A stretch of 64,000 nt of DNA from Geotoga petraea (GTDB lineage: Bacteria > Thermotogota > Thermotogae > Petrotogales > Petrotogaceae), in the NCBI RefSeq assembly GCF_900102615.1, contig NZ_FMYV01000003.1, positions 124,001-188,000 on the forward strand. Direction: 5' to 3'. Both the position numbers and the translations under genes were made by a program. Below are positions 1 through 9,691 of the stretch, one piece after another. Below the pieces are notes generated by a model. The model searched no databases and was not told the origin of the DNA. It saw only the letters and a program-made list of their open reading frames with translations. Positions within the stretch are counted from its first letter, which is position 1. Each line of letters opens with the position of its first letter.

Positions 1-995
1 AACTCTTTGTACAAATTTTCCAGTTCGTCGTTAGAAGACGAAATTTCTTCATATGAAGCGCTTAAATTTTCAATTAATTCAATAAATTCTCTGACAGCCA
101 GTTCCTCTACTTCTCTCAATTCCTTAAGTTCTTGAAATTCATAATTTTTGTTTTTAATTTTTTCTAAAATTGAATCAAATTGAACTTCGGGTATGATTTT
201 CATGCTTTGGTCATCTAACAATCTTAATTCATTAAGTAAAATTTCAATGGATTCTATCATGTCTTCGTATTCGTCCTCAAAATTTTGTAAAAGTTTCACA
301 GTTTTTTTCTTAGAATTTAGATTCCATATAATCATAGCCAAGGTTATAATTGAAGCTATAAAAAGAAAATATACTTGTAAAGTAATATTCAAAGAAGTTA
401 CTACTTTTATACCGCCATAACTATTTTTGTCATTCAAATAAAAATTAAAATCAGAGAAGGTTAAATGATTAATGTCATTATATTTCATATTCTTTTTAAA
501 AATTCCGTTTGTAAGAATTCTCCCATTTTTATCAAATGAAGAAAATAGAACGCTTTCATTATTTAATTTCAATGATTCCATTTTAATTTTACTTAGAGAA
601 TAACCATCACTAAAACGCGATGCCAAATAAATTTCATCTTTATTTGAATATAGATAATAATCATTTCCATTAAAAGTGAATGGATCAATCTTTTTCTCTT
701 CTAAATTATTTGGTATTGTTTTAATTATATTCATGTTTAGATCATAAAAATATACTTCTGAGAAAAATGATTCAAGGCTTTTATATTCTGAATATTTCTT
801 AGCGCTTGATAACTTTTGCCTGTAATCTTCTACAGTTTTTTCAAAATTTTCTAAATTATTTGAAGAAACTGTACTCAAAGTAGTAGAAAATATGGCAAGC
901 ACTAAACCCCAAAAAATTATTATGGCAGCAACTAAAAAATAATTCTGTAAGGATATATTTCTTACAGTTCTTTTAAAAATTTGTTTAAACTTCAT
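1..995 (-). CDS. Membrane sensor protein, C-terminus cut off by window edge
   Basis: Open reading frame of about 331 codons running off the left edge. The ATG at 995 follows a GGGAGAG ribosome site. A first membrane segment lies at about residues 18-38, then a 160-170 residue extracytoplasmic region, then a second membrane segment at about 205-228 and a cytoplasmic coiled coil rich in Glu, Asn and Leu. This is the layout of a sensor histidine kinase or HD-GYP phosphodiesterase. The coiled-coil end (ASYEEISSSNDELENLYKE) closely resembles the linker before the HD-GYP domain of the protein at 60312-61988, so an HD-GYP output domain is my best guess. The catalytic part is outside the window, so the output activity cannot be seen. 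Confidence 0.7.
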   Translation of the reverse strand, partial: MKFKQIFKRTVRNISLQNYFLVAAIIIFWGLVLAIFSTTLSTVSSNNLENFEKTVEDYRQKLSSAKKYSEYKSLESFFSEVYFYDLNMNIIKTIPNNLEEKKIDPFTFNGNDYYLYSNKDEIYLASRFSDGYSLSKIKMESLKLNNESVLFSSFDKNGRILTNGIFKKNMKYNDINHLTFSDFNFYLNDKNSYGGIKVVTSLNITLQVYFLFIASIITLAMIIWNLNSKKKTVKLLQNFEDEYEDMIESIEILLNELRLLDDQSMKIIPEVQFDSILEKIKNKNYEFQELKELREVEELAVREFIELIENLSASYEEISSSNDELENLYKE

Positions 996-1057
996 ATTAT
1001 ACTCTCCCAAGAAAAATTGATAATGAAAATTATTTCACACAATTTTATTATAACATA

Positions 1058-1495
1058 TCACTTGATAGATTTAAAAAAATCTATTAATTTTTTAAGCCTT
1101 TTTATTCTTAAATTATCTTCAAAATTTTGGGCCTTGTCTAATGAAAATTCTAAATATTTTATATTTCTATCTATGGAAGTTTTTTCATTTCTTTTCATGC
1201 TGAATTCATCTGAAATAAATGTAGATTTTAAAATATTTAAAGGTAATTCAGTAACGATTCTTTCATGATAAGGATCAAAAATTATTTTGTTATAAGCTTC
1301 TTTACTAACGATTCTATCTCCAAAAGAATTGATTATTTTCATTTTTTTTGAAGAAGTACTTGAGAGCTTATTTAGATGGTTTTTTTGGACTTCTTTGAAA
1401 CAGTTTTTACAATATTCAATATGCTTAACTATACCGTCCTCTATTATTGTCTGTTGTATATCAGAATCTTTAGAGTTACACAAATTACAAGCCAA
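1058..1495 (-). CDS. McsA-like zinc-binding protein (possible UVR motif)
   Basis: A 145-residue protein with an N-terminal CxxC pair (CNLC, residues 3-6) and a second CxxC (CKNC, about 29-32), as in the zinc-ribbon start of McsA-type proteins. The C-terminal helix (about 108-143) looks like a UvrB/UvrC-type UVR helical motif. McsA activates the McsB arginine kinase in Firmicutes. No McsB or ClpC is visible here, so the role may differ. Translation starts at TTG (1495), 7-8 bases after GAGGTG; there is no in-frame ATG near. It is the last gene of the glmU-prs-rplY-pth run, 13 bases after pth. Family assignment rests on the Cys pattern and the helix only. Confidence 0.5.
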   Translation of the reverse strand: MACNLCNSKDSDIQQTIIEDGIVKHIEYCKNCFKEVQKNHLNKLSSTSSKKMKIINSFGDRIVSKEAYNKIIFDPYHERIVTELPLNILKSTFISDEFSMKRNEKTSIDRNIKYLEFSLDKAQNFEDNLRIKRLKKLIDFFKSIK

Positions 1496-1508
1496 AATGC
1501 TACACCTC

Positions 1509-2081
1509 TTATATTAAAAAATCACCATTATATTTATTCATGCTTTTTTCTAAATTACCTTCTAAAATCATGCCAATCGCATTTGATACTTCATCTAAAA
1601 TTTTATACAAATCGTAAATTTCTTCTTTTGAAAATTTTGACAAAACGAAATCAGCCAAATCAATATAATCTGGCTTCTTTCCTACACCTATTCTTATTCT
1701 TGGGAAATTCTTGGTGCCTAAAACCTTAATTATACTTTTCATACCATTGTGCCCGCCATCTGAGCCAGTTGGTCGGATTCTAATTTTTCCAAAGTCTAAA
1801 GCCACATCATCATATATAACGACAATGTTTTCAGGATCTGTCATTCCATATTTCTTAAACAGTTCAGGGAAAATTTGTCCACTAAGGTTCATATAAGTCA
1901 TAGGTTTAACCAGGATAAAGTCGTTAGTTTCTAAAGCCTCAAAAGTTCTACCAGAAGTTTTTTTAAAATCTATAAATTTGTTGTTCTCAACATATTGATC
2001 AATACCTAAAAAGCCCACGTTATGTCTTGTAAAGACATAACGTGGACCGGGATTACCTAATCCAACAATTATTTTTTTCAT
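1509..2081 (-). CDS. pth: Peptidyl-tRNA hydrolase
   Basis: A 190-residue protein that cleaves the ester bond of peptidyl-tRNA released from stalled ribosomes, recycling tRNA in the cytosol. The N-terminus MKKIIVGLGNPGPRY followed by TRHNVGF carries the family's conserved Asn (10) and catalytic His (20). The VVIYDDVALDFGKIRIR and GSDGGHNGMKSI blocks hold the conserved Asp and Asn. Length matches bacterial Pth (about 185-195). It starts six bases after rplY ends and is followed by the McsA-like gene, so it should be co-transcribed with glmU-prs-rplY. Confidence 0.96.
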   Translation of the reverse strand: MKKIIVGLGNPGPRYVFTRHNVGFLGIDQYVENNKFIDFKKTSGRTFEALETNDFILVKPMTYMNLSGQIFPELFKKYGMTDPENIVVIYDDVALDFGKIRIRPTGSDGGHNGMKSIIKVLGTKNFPRIRIGVGKKPDYIDLADFVLSKFSKEEIYDLYKILDEVSNAIGMILEGNLEKSMNKYNGDFLI

Positions 2082-2087
2082 TTATAA

Positions 2088-2747
2088 TTATTCTTCTGTT
2101 TCTTCTTCTGAAGATTCTTCGATTACTTCAGGTTCTAACAATTCTTCTTCAGCTTCGGCTTCAGCTTCTAATTCTTCGATTGATACTCCTGGTTTTGTTA
2201 TAGTTACTAATAGTTCATCGTCTTCTAATAAGTAGTGGGCGCTTTCGGGTAATTTATCTTTTATGTCTTTAGCGAAAATATGATCGTTGATTTCTAAGTC
2301 AGAAATATCAACAACAATTTTTTCTATAACGTCACTTGGTAAGATTTCAACTGGGATATCGTGAACTAATACGTCTAACACTCCACCGTCTCTTTCTACA
2401 CCAATAGGAGTACCTTCTACTTCAAAAGGAATATGCAATGTCATTACATGTCCTTCTGATGGAACATAGAAGTCACCATGAATAGGTTTATCGGAAACTT
2501 TATGTCTTTGAATAGTTTTTAAGAATGTTGTAATTTTTTCTTTTCCTTCGATATCTATTTCGATTATCGTTGTTTCACTAACGTGATCTAATAAAGATTC
2601 GAATTCTCCAAAAGGAATTGCAACATGTCTATTTTTTTCAAGCCCAGGTCCGTAAACTTCTGCAGGGATGTATCCTTCTCTTCTCCAAACGTTTGCTTTT
2701 TTCTTTGTGTCTCTTTCGACTACTTCAAGATTAAATCTTCTTGCCAT
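2088..2747 (-). CDS. rplY: 50S ribosomal protein L25/CTC
   Basis: A 219-residue long-form bL25 (CTC/TL5 type) that binds 5S rRNA. The N-terminal L25 domain covers about residues 1-95 and the beta-rich CTC extension about 96-190. The last 30 residues are almost entirely Glu plus a few Ser and Ala, the acidic tail usual in this form. The ATG at 2747 follows AGGAGG by ten bases. It lies between prs and pth, a widely conserved neighbourhood in Thermotogota and Firmicutes. Confidence 0.95.
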   Translation of the reverse strand: MARRFNLEVVERDTKKKANVWRREGYIPAEVYGPGLEKNRHVAIPFGEFESLLDHVSETTIIEIDIEGKEKITTFLKTIQRHKVSDKPIHGDFYVPSEGHVMTLHIPFEVEGTPIGVERDGGVLDVLVHDIPVEILPSDVIEKIVVDISDLEINDHIFAKDIKDKLPESAHYLLEDDELLVTITKPGVSIEELEAEAEAEEELLEPEVIEESSEEETEE

Positions 2748-2775
2748 CGTCTTATACCTCCTAAAAATATTTTAT

Positions 2776-3729
2776 TTATCTAAACAGTATACTTACTGAA
2801 AGATTTTTTCTGATTCTTACCACGGCTTCTCCAAATAATGGAGCTACGGATAGAATTTTAAATTTGTCAGGCAATTTATCATGATATATTGTATCAGTTA
2901 CTATGATATTACTTAACTGTGAATTTTGCATTTTGCTTACAGCATCTTTTGATAATATGCCATGAGTGGCACATGCAGTGACTTCTTTAGCTCCTGCATT
3001 TAAAAGGGCTTCAGTTGCACCTATAATAGAACCGCCTGTATCTATTAAATCATCAAAAAGAATACATTTTTTGCCTTGAACTTCCCCAATAACATTCACT
3101 ATTTCAGCAACGTTGTCTTTTGGTCTTCTTTTATCCAAAATAGCTAAAGGAGTGGAAATCTTTTCAGCAAATTTTCTTGCTCTTTTTACCCCTCCAACAT
3201 CTGGAGAAACAACTATATATTCTTCAGGGTCCATTTCTAAATCTTCTGTAAAATAATCTGCAAATACTGGGAAACTCCATAGATTGTCTAACGGGATATC
3301 AAAAAAACCTTGGATTTGTTCAGCATGTAAATCAATTGTGACAACTCTGCTTGCACCCGCTGTTGTCAACAAATTCGCCATTAACTTTGCAGTTATAGGG
3401 TCTCTTCCTCTTGCTTTTCTATCTTGTCTCGCATAACCATAATATGGCATTATAACTGAAATAGATGCTGCAGAAGCTCTTTTTAAAGCATCTATCATAA
3501 TCAACAATTCCATCAAGTTTTCATTTACAGGTTGTGAAATAGACTGAATTAAATAAACATCATATCCCCTAACAGTTTCGTTGATTTTGACATTAATTTC
3601 TCCATCAGAAAAGGTAGTTACCTCACAATCACCTAATCTTGTACCCATATATTCAACGATCTTATTAGCTAATGCAGGGTTTGAATTACCAGCAAAAACT
3701 TTCATTTCTGAACGCCCGACTAATGACAC
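2776..3729 (-). CDS. prs: Ribose-phosphate pyrophosphokinase
   Basis: Makes PRPP from ribose 5-phosphate and ATP for purine, pyrimidine, His, Trp and NAD synthesis. It shows the N-terminal MKVFAGNSNPALANKIVEYMG block, the PYYGYARQDRK ATP flexible-loop motif and the PRPP-binding loop ILFDDLIDTGGSI. The longest frame begins at a GTG (3750) overlapping the glmU stop. The better start is a second GTG at 3729, seven bases after AAGGGAGAG, giving 317 residues, the normal length. It is translationally close to glmU, coupling a UDP-sugar gene to nucleotide supply. Confidence 0.95.
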   Translation of the reverse strand: MSLVGRSEMKVFAGNSNPALANKIVEYMGTRLGDCEVTTFSDGEINVKINETVRGYDVYLIQSISQPVNENLMELLIMIDALKRASAASISVIMPYYGYARQDRKARGRDPITAKLMANLLTTAGASRVVTIDLHAEQIQGFFDIPLDNLWSFPVFADYFTEDLEMDPEEYIVVSPDVGGVKRARKFAEKISTPLAILDKRRPKDNVAEIVNVIGEVQGKKCILFDDLIDTGGSIIGATEALLNAGAKEVTACATHGILSKDAVSKMQNSQLSNIIVTDTIYHDKLPDKFKILSVAPLFGEAVVRIRKNLSVSILFR

Positions 3730-3746
3730 GGCTAAACTCTCCCTTC

Positions 3747-5081
3747 TCACTTTTTGAATTTAGACTTCCCTTCTTTTATTACTTGCTTTGCACGTCCAAA
3801 CGCCAAAGAATTTTTAGGTATATTTTTAGTGATAACAGAACCAGCAGCTACAGTCACATTTTCTCCAATTGTAACTGGTGCAACTAAAGAAGAATTGCTT
3901 CCTATAAAAGTTCCATTTTCTATTTTTGTTTTATGTTTATTAATTCCATCATAGTTACAGGTGATGGTTCCAGCACCAATATTAACCCCTTCTCCAATCT
4001 CAGCATCTCCAAGATAGGTTAAATGTTGTGCTTTTGAACCTTCGTGAACATTTGCTTTTTTAGTTTCAACATAGTTTCCAATCTTCACTTTATCTTCTAA
4101 TATAGTACCAGTTCTAAGTCTGGCAAATGGTCCAACAGAAACATTGTCTTTCACAATAGCTTCTTCACATTCTGACCTAATTATATTTGAATTATTTCCA
4201 ATTTTAGAATTTTTTATTCTTGTCATAGGACCGATGATACAATCTTCACCTATTTGGGTAGCACCGTAAATATAAGTTTGAGGATAAATTATCGTGTCAA
4301 TTCCAATTTGTACGTCGGGTGAAATATAAGTTGACTCAGGATCTATTATTGTAACTCCATTAAGCATTAATTCTTTTAGCTTGTTTTCTCTGGCTTTTCG
4401 TTCTAATTGAGATAGTTGAATTCTGTTGTTAACACCAGTTACCTCTGTAATATCCTTTATTTTGTGGGTTTGGACTTTTTTAAAATGTAAAAATGTATCA
4501 GGTAAATAGTACTCTTTTTGAACGTTGTTGTTGTTAATCTTTTTAAGAGCTTTTTTCAACTCATCAATATTGTAAACAGCTATTCCACTGTTAATTTCTT
4601 TAATGTTTAATTCTTCATCGCTACAATCTTTGTGTTCAACAATCTTTTTAAAGTTTCCGTCACTATCTCTGACTATTCTCCCATAACCTGTTGGATCATC
4701 TAAATCAACGGTTAATATCGTTGCAGAGTTTTTGTTATTTCTGTGTTTAGATATAAGCTCTTTCAAAGTTCCTTCTGAGATGAGTGGAACATCTCCGTAT
4801 AATACTAAAAGTTCTTCTCCTACTAAAAAATCTTCTGCAGACATGACTGCATGTCCAGTACCCAGCATTTCTTTTTGTTCAAAAATCTCTATGTCCTTAT
4901 CTACAATGGTTTTCACGTTTTCTATGCCGTGTCCTAAAACAACTGCAATTTCAGAAGTAAGTTTTTTAGAAGTATCTATAACCCAATTTAACATTGGTTT
5001 TTCCAATATTGAATGCATAACTTTTGGCATTTTGGACTTCATTCTTTTGCCCATCCCAGCTGCCAGTATCAAAATTTTCAT
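3747..5081 (-). CDS. glmU: Bifunctional N-acetylglucosamine-1-phosphate uridylyltransferase / glucosamine-1-phosphate acetyltransferase
   Basis: Makes UDP-GlcNAc, the precursor of peptidoglycan and other surface glycans. The N-terminal half (about 1-225) is the uridylyltransferase, with LAAGMGKRMKSKMPKVMH and the VLYGDVPL metal site. The C-terminal half (about 250-444) is a left-handed beta-helix of hexapeptide repeats ending in the acetyl-CoA site (GAGTITCNYDG, then a lysine-rich end). A TTG at 5084 directly precedes ATG 5081; the ATG is better spaced from GGGGGTG. First gene of the glmU-prs-rplY-pth cluster; 78 non-coding bases separate it from ruvA upstream. Confidence 0.96.
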   Translation of the reverse strand: MKILILAAGMGKRMKSKMPKVMHSILEKPMLNWVIDTSKKLTSEIAVVLGHGIENVKTIVDKDIEIFEQKEMLGTGHAVMSAEDFLVGEELLVLYGDVPLISEGTLKELISKHRNNKNSATILTVDLDDPTGYGRIVRDSDGNFKKIVEHKDCSDEELNIKEINSGIAVYNIDELKKALKKINNNNVQKEYYLPDTFLHFKKVQTHKIKDITEVTGVNNRIQLSQLERKARENKLKELMLNGVTIIDPESTYISPDVQIGIDTIIYPQTYIYGATQIGEDCIIGPMTRIKNSKIGNNSNIIRSECEEAIVKDNVSVGPFARLRTGTILEDKVKIGNYVETKKANVHEGSKAQHLTYLGDAEIGEGVNIGAGTITCNYDGINKHKTKIENGTFIGSNSSLVAPVTIGENVTVAAGSVITKNIPKNSLAFGRAKQVIKEGKSKFKK

Positions 5082-5159
5082 CAATACACCCCCATATTAA
5101 CATTTTTATCTGTATTTAAAGTTACCATATAGTAGCGATAAGTTAATATGTTTTATAGC

Positions 5160-5720
5160 CTATTTAATTTCAGCCAAACAAATTTTAATTAACTCTTCTA
5201 CTGGTTTATTTTCTGTGTCTACTTTTTTGAGAACTTTCAATATTTTTCCTCTATCAAACCCAAGAGCTTCCAAAGCTTCTATGACATCAGTTGTTTTATC
5301 GTTTACCTGCTTAATTTCATATCCTTCAAATTCACCATTCAGCTCAGATATAATTCTTTCAGAAGTTTTTTTACCTATACCAGGTAAGCTGGATAAACCT
5401 TTTATATCACTGTTTTCTATCATCATGGCTATATTTTCTGCGTCATTTGTAAAGGTTATTTTTGCGGCTGTTTTAGGACCTATTTTCGAAACTTTTTTTA
5501 AAGATTGGAAGACTTTTTCTTCTATTTGATCTTTGAAAGTATATAAAGCCATGTTATATTCACTCATCTCAAAAGAAGCATAAAAATTGTAAGTCTCGCC
5601 TGTTTCAACATCTTTGGTTATTCTAAAAGAAGGGAAGGCCTCTAAAGTTAGTGCCCCTACTTCTATCAATATTGAATCTTTTTCAACGCTTATAACTTTT
5701 CCCTTAATTTTTTTAAGCAT
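5160..5720 (-). CDS. ruvA: Holliday junction branch migration protein RuvA
   Basis: A tetrameric protein that binds four-way DNA junctions and loads RuvB. The N-terminal OB-fold covers about residues 1-60. Two helix-hairpin-helix motifs follow (VSKIGPKTAAKI and SLPGIGKKTSERII). The C-terminal three-helix RuvB-binding domain is about 140-186. An ATG at 5729 lies too close to its purine stretch. ATG 5720 (MLKKIKGKV), nine bases after AAAGAG, is preferred and gives 186 residues. The start overlaps the end of folC by eight bases. No ruvB or ruvC is seen nearby. Confidence 0.93.
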   Translation of the reverse strand: MLKKIKGKVISVEKDSILIEVGALTLEAFPSFRITKDVETGETYNFYASFEMSEYNMALYTFKDQIEEKVFQSLKKVSKIGPKTAAKITFTNDAENIAMMIENSDIKGLSSLPGIGKKTSERIISELNGEFEGYEIKQVNDKTTDVIEALEALGFDRGKILKVLKKVDTENKPVEELIKICLAEIK

Positions 5721-7038
5721 TTTTATCATCTCTTTTATTCAATAAAAGGCCTTTAATATAACCCACAAGATACAAAGAACCAGTTACAAAATAATAGTCG
5801 TAACTTTCTTTTAGAAAATGTTCAAATGCTTTTTCAGTATTTTCAATATATTCAATAACTGTTTTTGAGTGTTTTTGAAGTTCTTCTCTAACATTTTTAG
5901 GATTAACACTTCTATGAGAAGGAACCGATGTCACTATTATTTTTTCAAAAATAGATGGAATTTCTTCTACCATTTCTGAAATATCTTTATCGTCTAAAAT
6001 ACCTATTAAGGCAATTTTTCTTGAAAAAGGAGTGTATAGAGAAACAGTTTTTTTCAGCATTTTTATCCCGTCTACATTATGGGCTCCTTCTAAAATAATT
6101 CTTTTGTTATTATACTCTATTAGTTCAAATCTGCCTTCCCAAGAATAAGTTTTTAAAGATTCTCTGAGTTTTGTTTCGTCTAAATTCATTTGGTTTTTTT
6201 CACAAAAAGATTCGGCAGCAGCTATAGCTACAGAGAGATTATGTGGTTGATAAGAACCGTTACTCTTGAAAACCAAGTCATCGTAAGTTTTCGATATTCC
6301 AGAATAATTGATCATATTCCAGTTCATAGAATATCTTGTTTTACTGAATTTAAAGTCTTTATCATACTCATATAATTTAAGAGCATCAACAGATTTTGCC
6401 TTTTCTTTTATTACTTTTTTAGGAGATTCCGGGATATCTCCCAAAACGACTATGTTACCTTTTTTTATAATACCCGCTTTTTCTCCGGCTATGGCTTCAA
6501 GAGTGTCACCTAAAATTTTTATATGGTCTTTTTGAATTGTTGAAATGACAGAAACATCAGAATCAACAACATTTGTAGAATCCAGACGCCCTCCAAGCCC
6601 CACCTCCATTATTGCAAGTTCTACTTTATTATCTGCAAAATACTTCAGAGCCATGGCAGTTATGATCTCAAAGAAAGAAGGTTCCATTTCAGGATCGGTT
6701 TCTTTCAAACTATAGATGGCTGGTTCTATTTCTTGGTAAACTTTTACAAACTCTTCTTTTGATATTTGTGAGTTGTTTATGTTTATCCTTTCGGTAATTG
6801 AAACCAAATGTGGAGATATAAAAGAACCAGTTTTCAAACCCTGCCCGGAAAAAATAGTTGCCAAAGCCTTTGTTATACTTCCTTTTCCATTCGTCCCTGC
6901 AACGTGTATTACTTTGAAGTTCTTATGAGGATTTCCTATAGCTTCAATTAATTTTTGGATTCTTTCGAGTCCCAATTTTATTTTTACATTTCCCGCTCTT
7001 CTACCATACAAAGTATTGACCAGTTGATCAAAGTTCAT
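5713..7038 (-). CDS. folC: Folylpolyglutamate synthase / dihydrofolate synthase
   Basis: A 441-residue Mur-ligase-family enzyme that adds glutamate to dihydropteroate and/or folates. The signature VAGTNGKGS P-loop (about residues 46-54) binds ATP. LGGRLDSTN is the Mg-binding/catalytic block. The GAHNVDG motif opens the C-terminal Rossmann-like domain. The start ATG is one base after the valS stop codon, so translation is very likely coupled. The end overlaps ruvA. Synthase versus bifunctional activity cannot be told from sequence alone. Confidence 0.94.
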   Translation of the reverse strand: MNFDQLVNTLYGRRAGNVKIKLGLERIQKLIEAIGNPHKNFKVIHVAGTNGKGSITKALATIFSGQGLKTGSFISPHLVSITERININNSQISKEEFVKVYQEIEPAIYSLKETDPEMEPSFFEIITAMALKYFADNKVELAIMEVGLGGRLDSTNVVDSDVSVISTIQKDHIKILGDTLEAIAGEKAGIIKKGNIVVLGDIPESPKKVIKEKAKSVDALKLYEYDKDFKFSKTRYSMNWNMINYSGISKTYDDLVFKSNGSYQPHNLSVAIAAAESFCEKNQMNLDETKLRESLKTYSWEGRFELIEYNNKRIILEGAHNVDGIKMLKKTVSLYTPFSRKIALIGILDDKDISEMVEEIPSIFEKIIVTSVPSHRSVNPKNVREELQKHSKTVIEYIENTEKAFEHFLKESYDYYFVTGSLYLVGYIKGLLLNKRDDKNA

Positions 7039-9663
7039 TTAATCAATCTCCTTAATTAATGTTTCGAGTTTTTTCACTTGATATTTCGCATCTTCATATT
7101 TTATTTTTGCCTCTTCTACTACTTCTGGGTCAGCTTTTTCCAAGAAATTTTTGTTATTTAATTTTTTCTCAAATTTATTAACTTCTTTTTCTAATTTTTG
7201 GATTTTTTTGTTTAACCTGTCTTTTTCAGCATCTACATCTATCATATCTCCCAAAAGAACGTACGTTTCAACGTTTTCATCTACGTATGCTGTTGCTGAT
7301 CTTTCTTTTTTAGCATCTGTTTTATCTAAATTTTCGAGGTTAGCCAATTTTAATATTTGATCCTGTGCCCCTTCAATCCAATCGTTATCTGATAATATTT
7401 TGTATTCTGCCTTTATCTTTTGTGATTGGGGGATATTCATATCCGCTTTAACGTTTCTTATCCCTCTAATAACCGACATTATATCGTTGAATCTGTTTTC
7501 TTCTTTTTCAAATATTTCTTCTTTTGTTTCTTTTGGCCATTTAGATATAATTAATAATTCATCTTCTTTTATAGATGGAATAGCTTGCCACAATTCTTCT
7601 GATAAATAGGGCATAAATGGATGCAACAATCTCAAGGCATTATCAAATACTTTTACAAGAACATTTTGGGCTAATTTTTTGCTTCTGCCTTCAGAATTCA
7701 ATCTCTCTTTTATAGATTCTATATACCAATCGCAAAGCTCACTCCAAACAAAATCATAAATAGCTTTTGCGGCATGGTTGAAATTATATGTTTCTATACC
7801 TTCTGAAACACTTTTTATAGCTCTATTCATCCTTGTCAAAATCCATTTATCTTCAAGGTGAAGTTCATCATAATCATATTCTATAGGTTCAAAATCGTTT
7901 AGGTTTAAAAGTGCAAATCTTGTTGCATTCCATATTTTGTTTGCAAATTTTGAATACGGTTCAAAAGATTTTTCGTCTAATTTAATATCTCTGCCTTGAG
8001 CTGCTAAAATTGATAATGTAAATCTCATAGGATCTGTTCCATATTTATCTATAATATCCAAAGGGTCCACTCCGTTACCCAGAGATTTAGACATTTTTCT
8101 TCCCTTTTTATCTCTTACAAGAGGAGTTATGAATACGTGTGAAAATGGTTTTTCCCCCATGAATTTTTCACCCATCATTATCATTCTTGCCACCCAGAAG
8201 AAAATTATGTCAAAAGCTGTGACTAATGTTCCGGTTGGATAGAATCTCTCAACATCTTCTGTTTTTTCAGGCCAGCCGAGTGTTGAAAAAGGCCAAAGAG
8301 CTGATGAAAACCAAGTATCTAAAACATCTGGATCTTGAGTTAAATTGTTTGATCCACATTTTGGACATGATGTTGGGTCTTCTTCAGAAACGATAGTTTC
8401 ACCGCATTCATCACAATACCAAACAGGGATTCTATGTCCCCACCAAAGTTGCCTTGAAATACACCAATCTCTGATTTCGTTCATCCAGTTAAGATATACT
8501 TTTTTCCATCTTTCAGGAAAAAATTGAATTTCATCTTCTTCTACTGCTTCTATAGCTTTTTTGGCAAGAGGTTTCATTTTTACAAACCATTGATCCATCA
8601 AGAATGGTTCAACTATAGTATCACATCTATAACAATGGCCAACTGAATGTTTGTGTTCTTCTACTTTTTCTAAATAACCTTGTTCTTCAAGATCAGCTAC
8701 AATTTGTTTTCTGGCCTCAAATCTATCCAGTCCTGCATATTTTCCGCCGTTTTCGTTTATCTTAGCTTTTTCGTCCATTATTTGAATTCTTTCTAAATTA
8801 TGTCTTAAACCGATTTGGTAATCGTTAGGATCATGAGCTGGGGTAATTTTTACAAATCCAGTTCCAAATTCTGGATCAACATATGGATCTCCAATGACTT
8901 CAAGCTCTCTATTAACCAAAGGAAGTATAACTTTCTTTCCTATCATATGCTTGTGTTTTTCATCTGATGGATGTACGGCTATTGCAACATCACCCAACAT
9001 TGTTTCAGGCCTTGTGGTTGCTATAATTATAAAATCATCTTCACCTTTTAAAGGATATTTTATATACCAAAAGTGTCCGTTATCATCTTTATGTTCTACT
9101 TCATCGTCTGCAAGAACTGTCCCACAACTTGGACACCAATTAACGATGTACTTTCCTTTGTATATAAGCCCTTCTTCATAAAGATCTACAAAAACCTTTC
9201 TAACAGCTTTGTTTAGACCCTCATCAAGAGTGAATCTTTCTCTTGACCAATCTACAGAAGCCCCCATAGCTTTTAGCTGTTTTCTAATGTAATCTCTGTA
9301 TTCGTTCGCCCAATCCCACACTTTTGAAACAAATACGTCTCTATCATATTCTTCTTTTCTTTTGCCTTCTGTTTTTTTAAGATGTTTTTCAACAACATGC
9401 TGAGTTGCTATGCCAGCATGGTCTTCACCAGGGATCCATAAAGTATCCTTGCCTTTCATTCTGTAATATCTTGTTAGTATATCCTGTAAAGTTAAATTTA
9501 AAGCATGACCTATATGTAATTTACCAGTTATATTAGGTGGCGGAATGACTATTGTGAATGAATCTTTGCCTTTATTTTGAGGTTTAAAAGCACCTTTTTC
9601 CATCCATTCTGAGTACCATTTTTTCTCTAACTCATGTGGAGTATATCTCTTACCTATGTCCAT
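7039..9663 (-). CDS. valS: Valyl-tRNA synthetase
   Basis: A class Ia aminoacyl-tRNA synthetase of 874 residues, the usual length. The HIGH motif is at 50-53 (PPNITGKLHIGHALN) and KMSKS at 523-527. The CP1 editing domain lies between them, with a zinc-knuckle-like CxxC...CxxC (YCDECGE, SCPKCGS) in the middle. The anticodon-binding helical domain is at about 600-750. The last 65 residues form the tRNA-binding coiled coil typical of ValRS (KDRLNKKIQKLEKEVNKFE). It leads the valS-folC-ruvA group. ATG 9663 follows GAGGAGG, well spaced. Confidence 0.97.
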   Translation of the reverse strand: MDIGKRYTPHELEKKWYSEWMEKGAFKPQNKGKDSFTIVIPPPNITGKLHIGHALNLTLQDILTRYYRMKGKDTLWIPGEDHAGIATQHVVEKHLKKTEGKRKEEYDRDVFVSKVWDWANEYRDYIRKQLKAMGASVDWSRERFTLDEGLNKAVRKVFVDLYEEGLIYKGKYIVNWCPSCGTVLADDEVEHKDDNGHFWYIKYPLKGEDDFIIIATTRPETMLGDVAIAVHPSDEKHKHMIGKKVILPLVNRELEVIGDPYVDPEFGTGFVKITPAHDPNDYQIGLRHNLERIQIMDEKAKINENGGKYAGLDRFEARKQIVADLEEQGYLEKVEEHKHSVGHCYRCDTIVEPFLMDQWFVKMKPLAKKAIEAVEEDEIQFFPERWKKVYLNWMNEIRDWCISRQLWWGHRIPVWYCDECGETIVSEEDPTSCPKCGSNNLTQDPDVLDTWFSSALWPFSTLGWPEKTEDVERFYPTGTLVTAFDIIFFWVARMIMMGEKFMGEKPFSHVFITPLVRDKKGRKMSKSLGNGVDPLDIIDKYGTDPMRFTLSILAAQGRDIKLDEKSFEPYSKFANKIWNATRFALLNLNDFEPIEYDYDELHLEDKWILTRMNRAIKSVSEGIETYNFNHAAKAIYDFVWSELCDWYIESIKERLNSEGRSKKLAQNVLVKVFDNALRLLHPFMPYLSEELWQAIPSIKEDELLIISKWPKETKEEIFEKEENRFNDIMSVIRGIRNVKADMNIPQSQKIKAEYKILSDNDWIEGAQDQILKLANLENLDKTDAKKERSATAYVDENVETYVLLGDMIDVDAEKDRLNKKIQKLEKEVNKFEKKLNNKNFLEKADPEVVEEAKIKYEDAKYQVKKLETLIKEID

Positions 9664-9691
9664 TAAATTGCCTCCTCTAAGTGTTTTTATA

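Noticed and set aside
1376-1729. A 117-codon plus-strand frame
   Set aside because: Overlaps the McsA-like gene and pth on the other strand and has no ribosome site.
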